From contig CAUJDS010000060.1 of assembly GCA_963169695.1 (NCBI GenBank), positions 128,780 through 192,779 on the forward strand: a DNA stretch of 64,000 nucleotides. The letters run 5' to 3'. Of the stretch, positions 8,930 through 17,684 are shown piece after piece; within the stretch, counting starts at the first letter, position 1, and every line of letters begins with the position of its first letter. The stretch comes from Bdellovibrionota bacterium. GTDB lineage: Bacteria; Bdellovibrionota; UBA1018; CAUJDS01. The notes beneath the pieces were generated by a model. The model was not told where the DNA came from, searched no databases, and saw nothing but the letters and a program-made list of their open reading frames with translations. The position numbers were made by a program, and so were the translations under genes.

Positions 8930-10818
8930 GTGAGGATTCGTTTCTTGTCATTGCGCTCGCAGGAAATCCCAACTGCGGTAAGACTGCACTTTTTAATTCT
9001 CTGACAGGTAGTCATCAGAAAGTAGCCAACTATCCTGGAATTACGGTCGAGAGAAAATCGGGTCGGCTGACGACTCCTCGAGGTCATGAGGTCCAGGTCG
9101 TCGATCTCCCAGGGATGATTAGCCTCGATGCCCGGTCTCCGGATGAGGAAGTCTCGAAGGAAGCACTTTTTGGAACGATGAACGGAGAGCCGCAGCCAGA
9201 TTTAGTTGTGGCAGTTGCTGATGCAACCAATCTTGAGCGAGGACTTGCGCTCGTTTTGGAGCTTAAGTCGTTAAAGACTCCCATTGTTTTGGCCCTCAAT
9301 ATGATGGACCTAGCGGAGAAGCGAGGACTCCTGCTCAACCTTGATGTTTTGTCGCAAGAACTTGGGGTGGAAGTGCTTCCTACGGTAGCGACTCGGCAAG
9401 GCGGAAACGCTGGTTTGATTGCAGCAATCGATCATTTTGTGGAACTTCCTCCAGATCGTCGTGGTTCGAAATCGCCCGTTGAATGGAAAGTGTGGACTGC
9501 GGATCAAGTTCAGGATCGATTTCGACGGGTGGACGAAATCCTCAGGCTTGCAACAACAAAGCCTTTGACGCCGGCGACTTGGACAGAGCGTTTGGATCGG
9601 GTCTTGCTTCACCCAGTAGCGGGTCTAGCCATTCTTGCTTCAACCATGCTTATGATCTTTCAGGCAGTGTTTCAGTGGGCGGCGCCTCTTCAAGACGGCA
9701 TCGAGTCTGGAATTGCGCGACTGAGTCAGTTTTTCTTAACGGTATTGCCGGCCGGTGCTTTGAGAGATCTTCTTTTGGAAGGAGTTCTTGCGGGTGTTGG
9801 AGGGGTGCTGGTTTTCTTGCCGCAAATTCTTATTCTCTTTGCTTTTGTTCTGCTACTTGAAGATGTGGGTTACATGGCAAGGGCGGTCTTTCTTTTGGAT
9901 CGACTCATGGGAAGTGTGGGGTTGCATGGGCGTTCCTTTGTTCCACTTCTTTCTTCCTTTGCATGCGCAATTCCAGGTGTAATGGCAACGAGGACGATCG
10001 AGAATAAACGAGATCGAATCCTTACTATCTTAGTAGCGCCTTTGATGACGTGTTCGGCGCGAATTCCAGTTTATGTCATGCTCATCGCTGCTTTTATTCC
10101 AAGTGAGAGGGTAGTGGGCCCTTTTTCAGTTCAGGGCTTGGTCTTATTTGGCCTTTATCTCATGGGAATTGTTTTTGCATTTTTCTTTGCGACACTTTTT
10201 AAGCGAACGGTTTTGCGTGGACCCAATCCAGCATTGATTTTAGAAATGCCTACTTACAAGTGGCCACACCTCAAGAACCTACGTCAGGGCTTGGTACAGC
10301 GAACCGTGATATTTCTCAAAAGAGCTGGAACGCTCATTCTTTCTTTGAGCCTATTGCTTTGGTTTCTATCTTCCTATCCTAAAGTAGAATCCAATCAGGT
10401 AAGTGAACCGCCGATTTATTACAGTTACGCAGGCCAACTGGGCCGCTTCCTTGCACCAGCATTGGCGCCCTTGGGTTTTGACTGGCGAATTTCGGTTGCA
10501 TTGGTGCCTGGATTTGCGGCAAGAGAGGTCATGGTTAGTGGGCTAGCAACGGTTTTTTCGGTAGAAGCAAGTGATGAAGCTGCACAAAGTACTTCTTTGG
10601 GTAGCAAATTGGCGAGTTCTTGGAGCCTGGCTACGGCCTTAAGTTTATTGCTTTGGTATGTTTTTGCTCCACAGTGTCTATCGACCTTTGCGGTGATACG
10701 GCGCGAGACGGGATCTTGGAAATGGACTGCTTTTTCATTTGGTTATCTTTTGGTGACTGCCTATTTGGTGTCTTTCTTGGGGTATCGGTTGTTTGTCTCT
10801 TTGGGGTGGGGCGCGTGA
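8926..10818 (+). CDS. feoB: FeoB, ferrous iron transporter
   Basis: 630 residues. The N-terminal G domain shows G1 GNPNCGKT, G2 PGITVERK, G3 DLPGMISL and G4 NMMD. After about residue 230 come the hydrophobic Gate-type segments (for example GVLVFLPQILILFAFVLLLED, split here as GVLVFLPQIL and ILFAFVLLLED) with the conserved GYMAR, PLLSSFACAIPG and APLMTCSARIPVY motifs that carry the pore cysteines. It is shorter than the E. coli protein (about 770 residues), mostly in the C-terminal part. Uptake of Fe2+ across the inner membrane is the known role. It overlaps feoA by four bases and a small membrane protein gene by four bases. Confidence 0.95.
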   Translation: MSEDSFLVIALAGNPNCGKTALFNSLTGSHQKVANYPGITVERKSGRLTTPRGHEVQVVDLPGMISLDARSPDEEVSKEALFGTMNGEPQPDLVVAVADATNLERGLALVLELKSLKTPIVLALNMMDLAEKRGLLLNLDVLSQELGVEVLPTVATRQGGNAGLIAAIDHFVELPPDRRGSKSPVEWKVWTADQVQDRFRRVDEILRLATTKPLTPATWTERLDRVLLHPVAGLAILASTMLMIFQAVFQWAAPLQDGIESGIARLSQFFLTVLPAGALRDLLLEGVLAGVGGVLVFLPQILILFAFVLLLEDVGYMARAVFLLDRLMGSVGLHGRSFVPLLSSFACAIPGVMATRTIENKRDRILTILVAPLMTCSARIPVYVMLIAAFIPSERVVGPFSVQGLVLFGLYLMGIVFAFFFATLFKRTVLRGPNPALILEMPTYKWPHLKNLRQGLVQRTVIFLKRAGTLILSLSLLLWFLSSYPKVESNQVSEPPIYYSYAGQLGRFLAPALAPLGFDWRISVALVPGFAAREVMVSGLATVFSVEASDEAAQSTSLGSKLASSWSLATALSLLLWYVFAPQCLSTFAVIRRETGSWKWTAFSFGYLLVTAYLVSFLGYRLFVSLGWGA

Positions 10819-10985
10819 ACTATCAGGATTGGGCCGCCATCGCGTTAGTTTTTTGCTTCTTCTTATTGATTTGGGGCAGAAGTTTTTCAAAAAATATTTT
10901 GGAATCCCTTTCCTTTAAATTATTGAAGCGCGGTCATATTCGCTGGGCAATGAGACTGAGAAGGTGGCATGAGAGATCGCTTTGA
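10815..10985 (+). CDS. Small single-pass membrane protein coupled to feoB, 56 aa
   Basis: A GTG at 10815 overlaps the feoB stop as GTGA and is preceded by the G-rich TGGGGTGGGG. The frame gives 56 residues: a short N-terminus (MNYQDW), one membrane helix (AAIALVFCFFLLIWG) and a strongly basic C-terminal tail (RGHIRWAMRLRRWHERSL). It ends at 10985, overlapping the first codons of kamA. It is not FeoC and lacks the Cys cluster of the FeoB-associated Cys-rich proteins, having a single Cys within the helix. The tight coupling on both sides supports a real gene; a role in the Feo complex is a guess from position. Confidence 0.6.
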   Translation: MNYQDWAAIALVFCFFLLIWGRSFSKNILESLSFKLLKRGHIRWAMRLRRWHERSL

Positions 10986-12120
10986 GCCCATGAATCGCCA
11001 CGCTCTTTGGAAGGATGTCCCATCGGTTGATTGGAACTCTTGGACCTGGCAGCAGCAGAATCGTGTGCGCACAGTTGAAGAACTAGAAAAGCTGTTTGTC
11101 CTTTCAGAATCTGAGCGCAGCGCTGTAGCAGCAACGCTGGACGAGTTTCGAATGGCCATCACCCCTTACTATGCGTCTCTGATTGATCCCATGCGTGAAG
11201 ACTGTCCCATTCGAATGCAAGCGGTACCGGTCGCCAAAGAGATGGAGGTATTGCCTTCGGAGTATGTGGATCCTTTGGGCGAAGATCCACGTATGCCAGT
11301 CCCAGGATTGATTCACAAATATCCCGACCGGGCGCTACTCTATGCAACCCATCACTGCCCCGTTTATTGCCGACATTGCACAAGGAAGCGAATTGTTTCT
11401 AATCCAGAAACGGCTCCACCATGGAGTCAGTTGCAGGCAGCGTTTGATTACATTCGAAGGACACCAGAGATTCGGGATGTATTGGTATCTGGAGGAGATC
11501 CACTGTCTTTGTCGGATGAGCGATTGGAAGCGATTTTTAGGGAGTTGCGTTCGATACCCCATGTGGAGATTCTCAGACTTTCCACGCGAAACCTTGTTAC
11601 CCTGCCTCAACGTGTGACGCCAAATCTGGTGCGTCGCTTGCGACCCTACCTGCCTATTTATGTGCAGACTCACTTCAATCATCCCAGAGAATGCACGCAA
11701 GAAGCCTATGATGCGGCGGCATTGTTTGCGGATGCTGGATTTGTCATCAATAATCAAATGGTATTGCTGAAGGACCTCAATGATCGTGTAGAGATCGTTC
11801 AGGATTTGAATTTTAAGTTGCTTCAAATGCGCATTCAGCCCTATTACATCCATCACTGTGACATGGCGCAAGGAATTGGACACTTTCGAACCAAAATAGA
11901 TGATGGCATTGCGCTGCTAGAAAAACTTCGAGGTTGGAACAGTGGCCTGGCGATTCCGCATTATGTGGTAGACTTGTCTCCTGGAGGCGGCAAAGTTGCA
12001 TTGGTTCCTAACTATGTGGAGCATCGTGAGGGTGGGCAGTGGACGTTTCGAAATTATCGGGGTGAAAAATACCACCTTGAGGAACCTGCCGAAGCTTCTC
12101 GTCTTACTCCTGTTGAATAG
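10969..12120 (+). CDS. kamA: Lysine 2,3-aminomutase (KamA), radical SAM
   Basis: 383 residues. The radical SAM motif CPVYCRHC (C130, C134, C137) binds the 4Fe-4S cluster, VLVSGGDPLSLSD follows as in the family, and the PLP-lysine motif is DLSPGGGKVALVPNY. The two acidic residues that recognise the lysine side chain in KamA are present (CDMAQG and VVDLSPG), which separates it from EpmB, so free L-lysine to beta-lysine is the likely reaction. The neighbour is not a beta-lysine acetyltransferase, so the pathway is open. ATG 10969 has AAGGTGG upstream; ATG 10990 is an alternative. The gene follows the feo unit without a gap, fitting an iron-demanding enzyme. Confidence 0.9.
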   Translation: MRDRFEPMNRHALWKDVPSVDWNSWTWQQQNRVRTVEELEKLFVLSESERSAVAATLDEFRMAITPYYASLIDPMREDCPIRMQAVPVAKEMEVLPSEYVDPLGEDPRMPVPGLIHKYPDRALLYATHHCPVYCRHCTRKRIVSNPETAPPWSQLQAAFDYIRRTPEIRDVLVSGGDPLSLSDERLEAIFRELRSIPHVEILRLSTRNLVTLPQRVTPNLVRRLRPYLPIYVQTHFNHPRECTQEAYDAAALFADAGFVINNQMVLLKDLNDRVEIVQDLNFKLLQMRIQPYYIHHCDMAQGIGHFRTKIDDGIALLEKLRGWNSGLAIPHYVVDLSPGGGKVALVPNYVEHREGGQWTFRNYRGEKYHLEEPAEASRLTPVE

Positions 12121-12541
12121 CTGCTCAACGCTACCTCATACCGATCATCGAAATTTTAAGTTTCCAAAGGAAGCCTATCTGGGGATTCCGAGCCGAGCTT
12201 TCGAAAAATTGGGAGCCGTTCGAAGTCGTGTCAATTTCATGACGCTCAACGAGCAAGATGACGATGACGACACTAAACTTTGTAAGAACTATTACAACAA
12301 GTCCGTGAAGGAGCTGGTAGAGAGCGCCAAGAAAAACGGCGGCGACGCGGTCATTGAGGTCCGTTCGATTACCTTCCATATTGATGGATCCAACCAGGTA
12401 TTTAAGGAGCCGCAGTGTTTTGATGATGGCGCGGAAGGCCAGGTTCTGACCAGAGGGATAGCCATTCGTTGGAAACCCCTTCCGCCAGAAAAGGCCCCAG
12501 TGGCTAAAAAAGTGGCAATTCCTACCGCTACAAAGCCTTGA
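12077..12541 (+). CDS. Small lipoprotein of unknown function, 154 aa
   Basis: TTG 12077, inside the end of kamA, is preceded by GGTGA at good distance and begins a lipoprotein signal (MRNLPKLLVLLLLNSC) with the lipid-bearing Cys at residue 16. The mature part has LCKNYYNKSVKELVESAKKN followed by GGDAVIEVRS and a late QVLTRGIAIRW strand, reminiscent of YbjQ/RcsF-like small alpha-beta domains; this is a weak resemblance. It overlaps kamA by 44 bases, so translation is coupled to it. A run of five Asp follows residue 55. Confidence 0.75.
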   Translation: MRNLPKLLVLLLLNSCSTLPHTDHRNFKFPKEAYLGIPSRAFEKLGAVRSRVNFMTLNEQDDDDDTKLCKNYYNKSVKELVESAKKNGGDAVIEVRSITFHIDGSNQVFKEPQCFDDGAEGQVLTRGIAIRWKPLPPEKAPVAKKVAIPTATKP

Positions 12542-12629
12542 TTTCAAACTAGATTCATTCCTTGTGGGAAGATTTTTTTCTTCAAGGGGTAGGCCTCCCA
12601 GGACGATAAGCCTGTGAAGGGGTGATGCT

Positions 12630-14552
12630 ATGGGCCGTGAGGTCCTCAAAATCTTTGATCGCTATTTCTTGCTCGATCGCATTGCTCAAGGTGGCATGGC
12701 GGAAATTTTTCGTTCGCGCTTAGCTAGTGCGGATGGTGGCAGTCGATTTGTGGTGATTAAGCGGATTCAGGCGGGCTTCGATGAGAACAAAGATTTTCTA
12801 AAAATGTTTCGCTCTGAGATCAAAGTCATGTTGGGATTCAATCACCCCAATATTGTACAACTCTATGACTTTGGAGAGGTTCAATCTCAACCCTTTATTG
12901 CGATGGAATTGATCGATGGCAGAAACCTTCGGCAACTGATCGTTAAGTTTACGGAGCAGGGACAGAGTTTTCCAATTGAACTGGCTGTCAGCATTATTGA
13001 ACATGCCGCTGCCGGACTTCACTACGCTCATTGCTTTAAAGACAAAATGACGGGTGAGCCGATGAATATTATTCACCGCGACGTGAGCCCTCAGAATATC
13101 ATTGTGTCCTATGATGGCAACGTAAAGCTCATCGATTTTGGAATCGCAAAAGCTTCCAATAGCGTGGACTCTACCCGAGTTGGAATTATCAAAGGAAAGC
13201 CAAGCTACCTTTCTCCCGAGCAGGTCAGCGGTCGTCCCGTCGATCGGCGCTCAGATCTCTTTTCTTTGGGCACCGTTTTTTGGGAAACCCTCACAGGTCG
13301 TAAGCTCTTTTCGAAAGAGGGCGAGAATGAATTTGCCGTATTAAAGCTGATCGAGAATTGTCAAAAACACATTCAGCCGCCTTCCAAATACAATGGCGCA
13401 ATCCCGGAGGAGTTGGATCGAATCGTAATGAGGGCCCTGACGAAAGAGCCGGAGCGGCGTTTTCAGACTGCGGAGGAAATGCAGCGAGCGCTTAAGAAAT
13501 TCTTGAATACGATTGCGCCGGAGTTCTCTGCCTCGGATTTATCCTTTGCAGTGAAGAATGCTTTTAAGAGTCAAATCATCGAAGACCGTCGTTGGCTGAA
13601 AAAATTGAATGAGAAAGCTGAGCAACTCTTGCTCACTCAGCGCAATGATCCGGCACTTTATCTAACGGCTCCTAACAAGGACGGTAAGCCTCAAGAGCGG
13701 GAAGATCCCACTTTTATTCAGAAGAAAAAGGTGGATCACCTTGACGATACAGGATCGAGCAATCGACTCGACCTCAGTGTGATGAATGAAGCAAAGGTGG
13801 AAGTGGATGGCAGCATCCATACGCAGTCAGGAAATTCCCTTCGAAGAACAAGAACAGCAGTTGCAAGGCCGAGGCCGGTTCAAAAGAAGTCTCTTCCTTT
13901 GGGGAGTCTCTTTGTTTGGGGACTTAGTTTCTTGGTTGTTATCGCGGTGACCACCGGGGATTCTCGTATACTCTTTGACCTGAAGAATAGGGTGTTTCGT
14001 TATCAATCCGAAACAGCAGTTACGCGCGATCCAAGTTCCACTTCAGTAGCCAAGGAAGCGGTTGTTGCTACTTCAATTGTGCTCAATCTTGTCCTCCCGG
14101 ATGGTCCAGGAAGAACCGAAATTCGAGTTAACGGAGTCACGCTTCCTCTCGAAAACCCCCGTGCAAGGGTTCCATTGGGCAAGGCCTTTCAGATAACGGT
14201 CGTGCGAGATCGATTTGTTTCTTACAAAAAGGAAATGATCTTGGATCCAAAGGAATATGCCGGGTTGAAGGAATGGTCATTTCAGGTACCGTTAGAGCCT
14301 GTCGAGTTTGGCTATTTGACTCTCTATACGACTCCGTCTGCTCAGGCCTACGTCATTCCTTTGGACAATAGGAATCGACCCAAGTCGAACGAAACGTGGA
14401 TGCTGAACACTCCGATCGAAAATTATAGGATACCCAGCGGACGCTACCGCCTGGATCTCAAAAACACGGTTCTTGGCATGGAAAAATCTTTTTCCATTGA
14501 AGTCAAAAATGGGCGTAAAATCAAAAAAGACATTCGCTTGAATATCAAATAA
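12630..14552 (+). CDS. Membrane Ser/Thr protein kinase, PknB type, 640 aa
   Basis: A complete kinase domain occupies residues 12-290: glycine loop IAQGGMAEIF, catalytic Lys in VVIKRI (K44), catalytic loop HRDVSPQN (149-156), DFGIAK (169-174) and SPEQ in the activation segment, so it should be active. HRDVSPQN is the form common in myxobacterial and Bdellovibrio-type kinases. One membrane helix lies near residues 418-440 (LFVWGLSFLVVIAV), followed by an extracytoplasmic beta-rich domain with PEGA-like repeats (GYLTLYTTPSAQAYV). GGGGTGATGCT before ATG 12630 serves as ribosome-binding site. It likely senses an envelope signal. The convergent response regulator ends 18 bases away. Confidence 0.92.
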   Translation: MGREVLKIFDRYFLLDRIAQGGMAEIFRSRLASADGGSRFVVIKRIQAGFDENKDFLKMFRSEIKVMLGFNHPNIVQLYDFGEVQSQPFIAMELIDGRNLRQLIVKFTEQGQSFPIELAVSIIEHAAAGLHYAHCFKDKMTGEPMNIIHRDVSPQNIIVSYDGNVKLIDFGIAKASNSVDSTRVGIIKGKPSYLSPEQVSGRPVDRRSDLFSLGTVFWETLTGRKLFSKEGENEFAVLKLIENCQKHIQPPSKYNGAIPEELDRIVMRALTKEPERRFQTAEEMQRALKKFLNTIAPEFSASDLSFAVKNAFKSQIIEDRRWLKKLNEKAEQLLLTQRNDPALYLTAPNKDGKPQEREDPTFIQKKKVDHLDDTGSSNRLDLSVMNEAKVEVDGSIHTQSGNSLRRTRTAVARPRPVQKKSLPLGSLFVWGLSFLVVIAVTTGDSRILFDLKNRVFRYQSETAVTRDPSSTSVAKEAVVATSIVLNLVLPDGPGRTEIRVNGVTLPLENPRARVPLGKAFQITVVRDRFVSYKKEMILDPKEYAGLKEWSFQVPLEPVEFGYLTLYTTPSAQAYVIPLDNRNRPKSNETWMLNTPIENYRIPSGRYRLDLKNTVLGMEKSFSIEVKNGRKIKKDIRLNIK

Positions 14553-14569
14553 TCTAAAACGCCTTGATT

Positions 14570-15247
14570 TTATTTTTCGAACTTATAGCCAACACCATAG
14601 ACCGATATGATGAATTTGGTGAGGCCAGGGACTTTGCGTCGCAACGCGCGAATATGAACATCAATGGTGCGGTCTTTTGCTTCTTCTGAGTCATCACCCC
14701 ATACACTTTTGAGTATTTTCTCTCGCGAGACAACTTCCCCGGCATTTTGAGCAAGAAAGCGCAAAATATCAAATTCGGTAAGCGTGAGTTGGCACTTTTT
14801 TCCTTCGAAGAGAACTTCCCGCTTAGAAGGATCAATGCGAAGGTCCCCCACTTGCACCGGTTTTGCAGACGTCTCAGCACTTTTTCGGAGGCGAGTTCGA
14901 ATCCGAGCTACCAATTCCTTATAGTCAAAGGGCTTTGGAATATAGTCGTCTGCCCCAGTTGTTAGGCCCTGAGTGATGTCATTGACGGTATTTTTTGCGG
15001 AAAGAAAGATTACAGGAATGTGTTTGGTTTTGTCGTCCTTCTTGAGAAGACTACAAGTATCGTATCCGCTGAGGATAGGCAGCATGATGTCGAGAAGGAT
15101 GAGGTCTGGTGACTTATTGCGAGCATAGTCGATGCCGATGACGCCGTTTTCAGCGGTAAATACTTCGAATTCCTTTCCAAGCATGATCTCCAAAAAGCGA
15201 CGTGTATCCGAATTGTCTTCAATGATTAGGATTCTTGGTCTTTCCAT
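14570..15247 (-). CDS. OmpR/PhoB-family response regulator
   Basis: 225 residues. The receiver domain has the acidic pocket (IIEDN), phosphoacceptor D53 in LILLDIMLP, and the KPF lysine near 105. The C-terminal winged helix is complete (LTLTEFDILRFLAQNAGEVV, then DRTIDVHIRALRRKV and SVYGVGYKF). No histidine kinase lies beside it in this window, so it is an orphan here. It is nine bases downstream of a STAS-like gene and probably co-transcribed with it. Confidence 0.93.
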   Translation of the reverse strand: MERPRILIIEDNSDTRRFLEIMLGKEFEVFTAENGVIGIDYARNKSPDLILLDIMLPILSGYDTCSLLKKDDKTKHIPVIFLSAKNTVNDITQGLTTGADDYIPKPFDYKELVARIRTRLRKSAETSAKPVQVGDLRIDPSKREVLFEGKKCQLTLTEFDILRFLAQNAGEVVSREKILKSVWGDDSEEAKDRTIDVHIRALRRKVPGLTKFIISVYGVGYKFEK

Positions 15248-15255
15248 AGCGGGTA

Positions 15256-15732
15256 TTAATTATCTCCCAAAAAGGCTTGGAGGTTTTTTTCGAGGTGGCT
15301 GACTCGATCTTGGAGTTCACCGCCTTTGGCTTTCAGTTCTTTGGCGCGACTTTCGTCTTCTCGAAGTGTTTGCATGGCATTCTGAAGGCGCTGCTTGCGT
15401 TCTTGAAGGGACCCTAGTTTTTCGCGGAGCTTGCCCAATTCCTCGAGGGTCTCGAGAAGGCTTTCTATGGACTTTGCGTCCGACAGGTGATCTTGGGTCA
15501 AAAAGAAGACGGACTTTTGCTTTTCCTGAAATCCCTTTTTCAAGGCCTCGAGTCGAGGGAGGATCTTCTCGCTGTCGTAGGTGGATGTCGTGAGGTCGAT
15601 GATGAGGGGAGATTTGCCTTTTTCGAGTAAAGAATCCACTCCAACCGTGAGCACGCTTACGTCTCGAAGTGTCAATGCTTCTTCGGCCTGAAGGATGTGC
15701 GCGTTTTTTCTATGGTGAAGAGCAAGCCTCAC
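15256..15732 (-). CDS. STAS-like protein with C-terminal coiled coil, 158 aa
   Basis: The first 90 residues pattern like a STAS domain of the anti-sigma antagonist type: an opening strand, TLRDVSVLTVGVDSLLEKG helix, then SPLIIDLTTSTYDSEKIL, where the IDL strand and following Ser/Thr loop match the phosphorylation site region. Residues 95-155 are a charged heptad-like coiled coil (LEELGKLREKLGSLQERKQR). Coupling of STAS to coiled coil suggests a partner-switch or scaffolding role. It sits upstream of the response regulator and near a SpoIIE-type phosphatase, the usual class of STAS regulator. Domain call is by pattern only. Confidence 0.65.
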   Translation of the reverse strand: MRLALHHRKNAHILQAEEALTLRDVSVLTVGVDSLLEKGKSPLIIDLTTSTYDSEKILPRLEALKKGFQEKQKSVFFLTQDHLSDAKSIESLLETLEELGKLREKLGSLQERKQRLQNAMQTLREDESRAKELKAKGGELQDRVSHLEKNLQAFLGDN

Positions 15733-15799
15733 TCTGAATTCTCCTCAAGAGTATGAACTTTCCTTCAGATAGTATAGGACGAAAATCTCCCGTGCGCTA

Positions 15800-16453
15800 T
15801 TAGGCAGCACGTTTAAAGTGAGTCGAAACGAATTCTTCGGTGATTTCTTCTTCGTATTCTTCCCAATGAGGGTGGGCTTCCAGGAAGGTCTTGACTAGCT
15901 GCTCATCAAATTGCCGGCCCGAGAAGGTTTTTAGCTCCTTGTAGGCAATTTCTACGGGGAGGCCTTTGCGATAGGGGCGCGTCGTAGTCATGGCATCAAA
16001 GGTATCTGCAATGACAATGATCCTAGAAACAAGAGGGATCGTGTCTCCCTTGATGCCATGGGGGTAGCCCAATCCATCGATTCGTTCGTGGTGGGACTGA
16101 ATTCCAGGCAAAATTTCCTTAAAATGGTTCAGTCGAGCCAAGGGCTTTACGATTTCGACGCTTCGGGCAGGATGCTCCCGCATAATCGCTTCTTCTTCGG
16201 GCGTGAGCCGTCCGGGTTTCAGGAGGATGGTATCTGGAATCGACAGCTTTCCGAGGTCATGAAAGATACTTGCGAATTCGACGTTCTGAACTTCAGATGC
16301 AGAAAGCCCGGCTGCTTCCGCCAATGATTTGGCGATTCTAGCGACACGATAACAATGGCCGTAGGTATACGGATCGCGCTCTCTCAAGGCTTGCATCAAC
16401 GTCTGAATAAATACGTAGACCCAATCTGGCGTCACTAACTTAGGCTGAGTCAA
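15800..16453 (-). CDS. HD-GYP domain protein, probable cyclic-di-GMP phosphodiesterase
   Basis: 217 residues that are almost entirely one HD-GYP domain: H33 (YGHCYRVARIA), HD at 65-66 in FHDLGKL, the HPARS motif, HHE 121-123 and GYP 129-131 (HHERIDGLGYPHG), then DTFDAMTTTRPYRKG. All metal ligands and the GYP are intact, so hydrolysis of cyclic-di-GMP is expected. There is no receiver or other sensor domain. Upstream it shares a short divergent region, with a palindrome at 16523, with an outer-membrane protein gene. Confidence 0.92.
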   Translation of the reverse strand: MTQPKLVTPDWVYVFIQTLMQALRERDPYTYGHCYRVARIAKSLAEAAGLSASEVQNVEFASIFHDLGKLSIPDTILLKPGRLTPEEEAIMREHPARSVEIVKPLARLNHFKEILPGIQSHHERIDGLGYPHGIKGDTIPLVSRIIVIADTFDAMTTTRPYRKGLPVEIAYKELKTFSGRQFDEQLVKTFLEAHPHWEEYEEEITEEFVSTHFKRAA

Positions 16454-16522
16454 AAAACCCCCGTATGAACTGACCTATCGGAAGATGAATCCAATAAATC
16501 AACGTCCCGCAATCAACATAAG

Positions 16523-16539
16523 TATACCTAATTAGTATA
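16523..16539. promoter_or_regulatory. 17-bp TATAC...GTATA dyad with TATACT -10 in HD-GYP/outer-membrane gene divergence
   Basis: The sequence TATACCTAATTAGTATA has 5-bp outer arms and, with the flanking AG and CT, 7-bp arms AGTATAC/GTATACT. It contains or touches a TATACT (16536-16541) that would serve as a -10 box for the rightward gene. A 14-of-17 match lies at 43280-43296. It could be an operator, or simply two similar promoters. Confidence 0.45.
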
Positions 16540-16601
16540 CTATTACGCGTTAGGTTTTGTCCAACTTGGACCGATAGAACACTAGAAGGGACCCGAAGGT
16601 A

Positions 16602-17684
16602 TTGAAATTCCTGACCTTTTTTGTATTGTTAAGTGCGCTTTTCAGCCCCTTGGTTGAAGCGCGGGACGGAATACCGGGCTCACGGTATTTGAGTCTAAGG
16701 GGTGCCGCCATGGGGGACGCCTTTATTCCACTTGCTGAGGACGGCGGGAGTGCGATTTTTTACAATCCGGCATTGATCGCTGGAGTGCACGGTGTTCACT
16801 TTGAGCCACTCAATCTGTCGCTGGTCTCGAATCAAAATTTTTGGAGTGTCGCGGATCTGTCGTTCTACAAAGTTTATGGATTGCAGGGTTACGCCGATAC
16901 CCTTAGCAGCAATCCAGACAAAGCCCCAAGTGTCTCGGCGTCGTATCTCCCGGTTTTCTATATGAAGTACTTCGCATTTGGGGTGCTAACGCAAATCGAT
17001 CTTTGGTCGAGTTATCATGCCTCTCGGATCTACTCGAAGTCCACGTATCAAATCATTCCTGCGGCGGCTTTTGCCATTCCGCTTGCTCGTGGAATTGTAA
17101 AGCTAGGTTACTCATTGCAATGGGTTCAGGACAGTAGCGGGGCTAATGACGCTTCTGCAGCAAGCACTGATTTGGCCTATACGAGTGGACTCAATCAAGG
17201 ATCTGCCCTTTCTCACAATGCGTCCTTTGCTTTGACTTTGCCTGTTCAGTACAATCCTTCTTTTCATATTGTCGCAAGAAATATTTTGGGGACAACCTAT
17301 GGATCTACGACGCTCTATAAGTTCTCCTCTAATCCCGTGGGTACTCCCGAAAACGAGTCGACAAGTTTTGATGCTGCCATCGGAATATCACCCAAATTGG
17401 GTCGAGGTGGATTTGCCAACTTAGTATTTGAAATGCGGGACCTCACAGCTCGGTCGGGATTTTCGCCTTGGCGTCGAGGCGCTTTGGGTGTGGAGCTCAA
17501 TTTTGGTGGAATGGTCGCGATACGGGCTGGATTGAATGGACTCTATTATCCTTCTCTGGGGCTGGGATTTACGCAGAAGCAGTCTGAATTCAGCTTTGTT
17601 TGGTACAGTAAAGAAATTGGGACAGCCAACAACCCAGGTAGGGACATTCGTCTCGGCTTACAGTTTCGATTGAGGGTATTCTGA
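16602..17684 (+). CDS. Outer-membrane beta-barrel protein, PorV/FadL-like, 360 aa
   Basis: Starts at TTG 16602 with GAAGG four bases before. A signal peptide (MKFLTFFVLLSALFSPLVEA) is followed by GIPGSRYLSLRGAAMGDAFI and FYNPAL, the N-terminal pattern of PorV/UPF0164-type barrels (gene products that resemble FadL). The remainder consists of alternating strands and ends in Phe (RLGLQFRLRVF). Predicted location is the outer membrane; substrate unknown. The stop is followed immediately by the start of a phosphatase gene, so the pair is one transcript. Confidence 0.8.
   Translation: MKFLTFFVLLSALFSPLVEARDGIPGSRYLSLRGAAMGDAFIPLAEDGGSAIFYNPALIAGVHGVHFEPLNLSLVSNQNFWSVADLSFYKVYGLQGYADTLSSNPDKAPSVSASYLPVFYMKYFAFGVLTQIDLWSSYHASRIYSKSTYQIIPAAAFAIPLARGIVKLGYSLQWVQDSSGANDASAASTDLAYTSGLNQGSALSHNASFALTLPVQYNPSFHIVARNILGTTYGSTTLYKFSSNPVGTPENESTSFDAAIGISPKLGRGGFANLVFEMRDLTARSGFSPWRRGALGVELNFGGMVAIRAGLNGLYYPSLGLGFTQKQSEFSFVWYSKEIGTANNPGRDIRLGLQFRLRVF

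Noticed and set aside
12542-12629. Riboswitch or terminator upstream of the kinase
   Set aside because: Only a weak CCTTG/CAAGG stem with a T-run inside; no known riboswitch core was seen.
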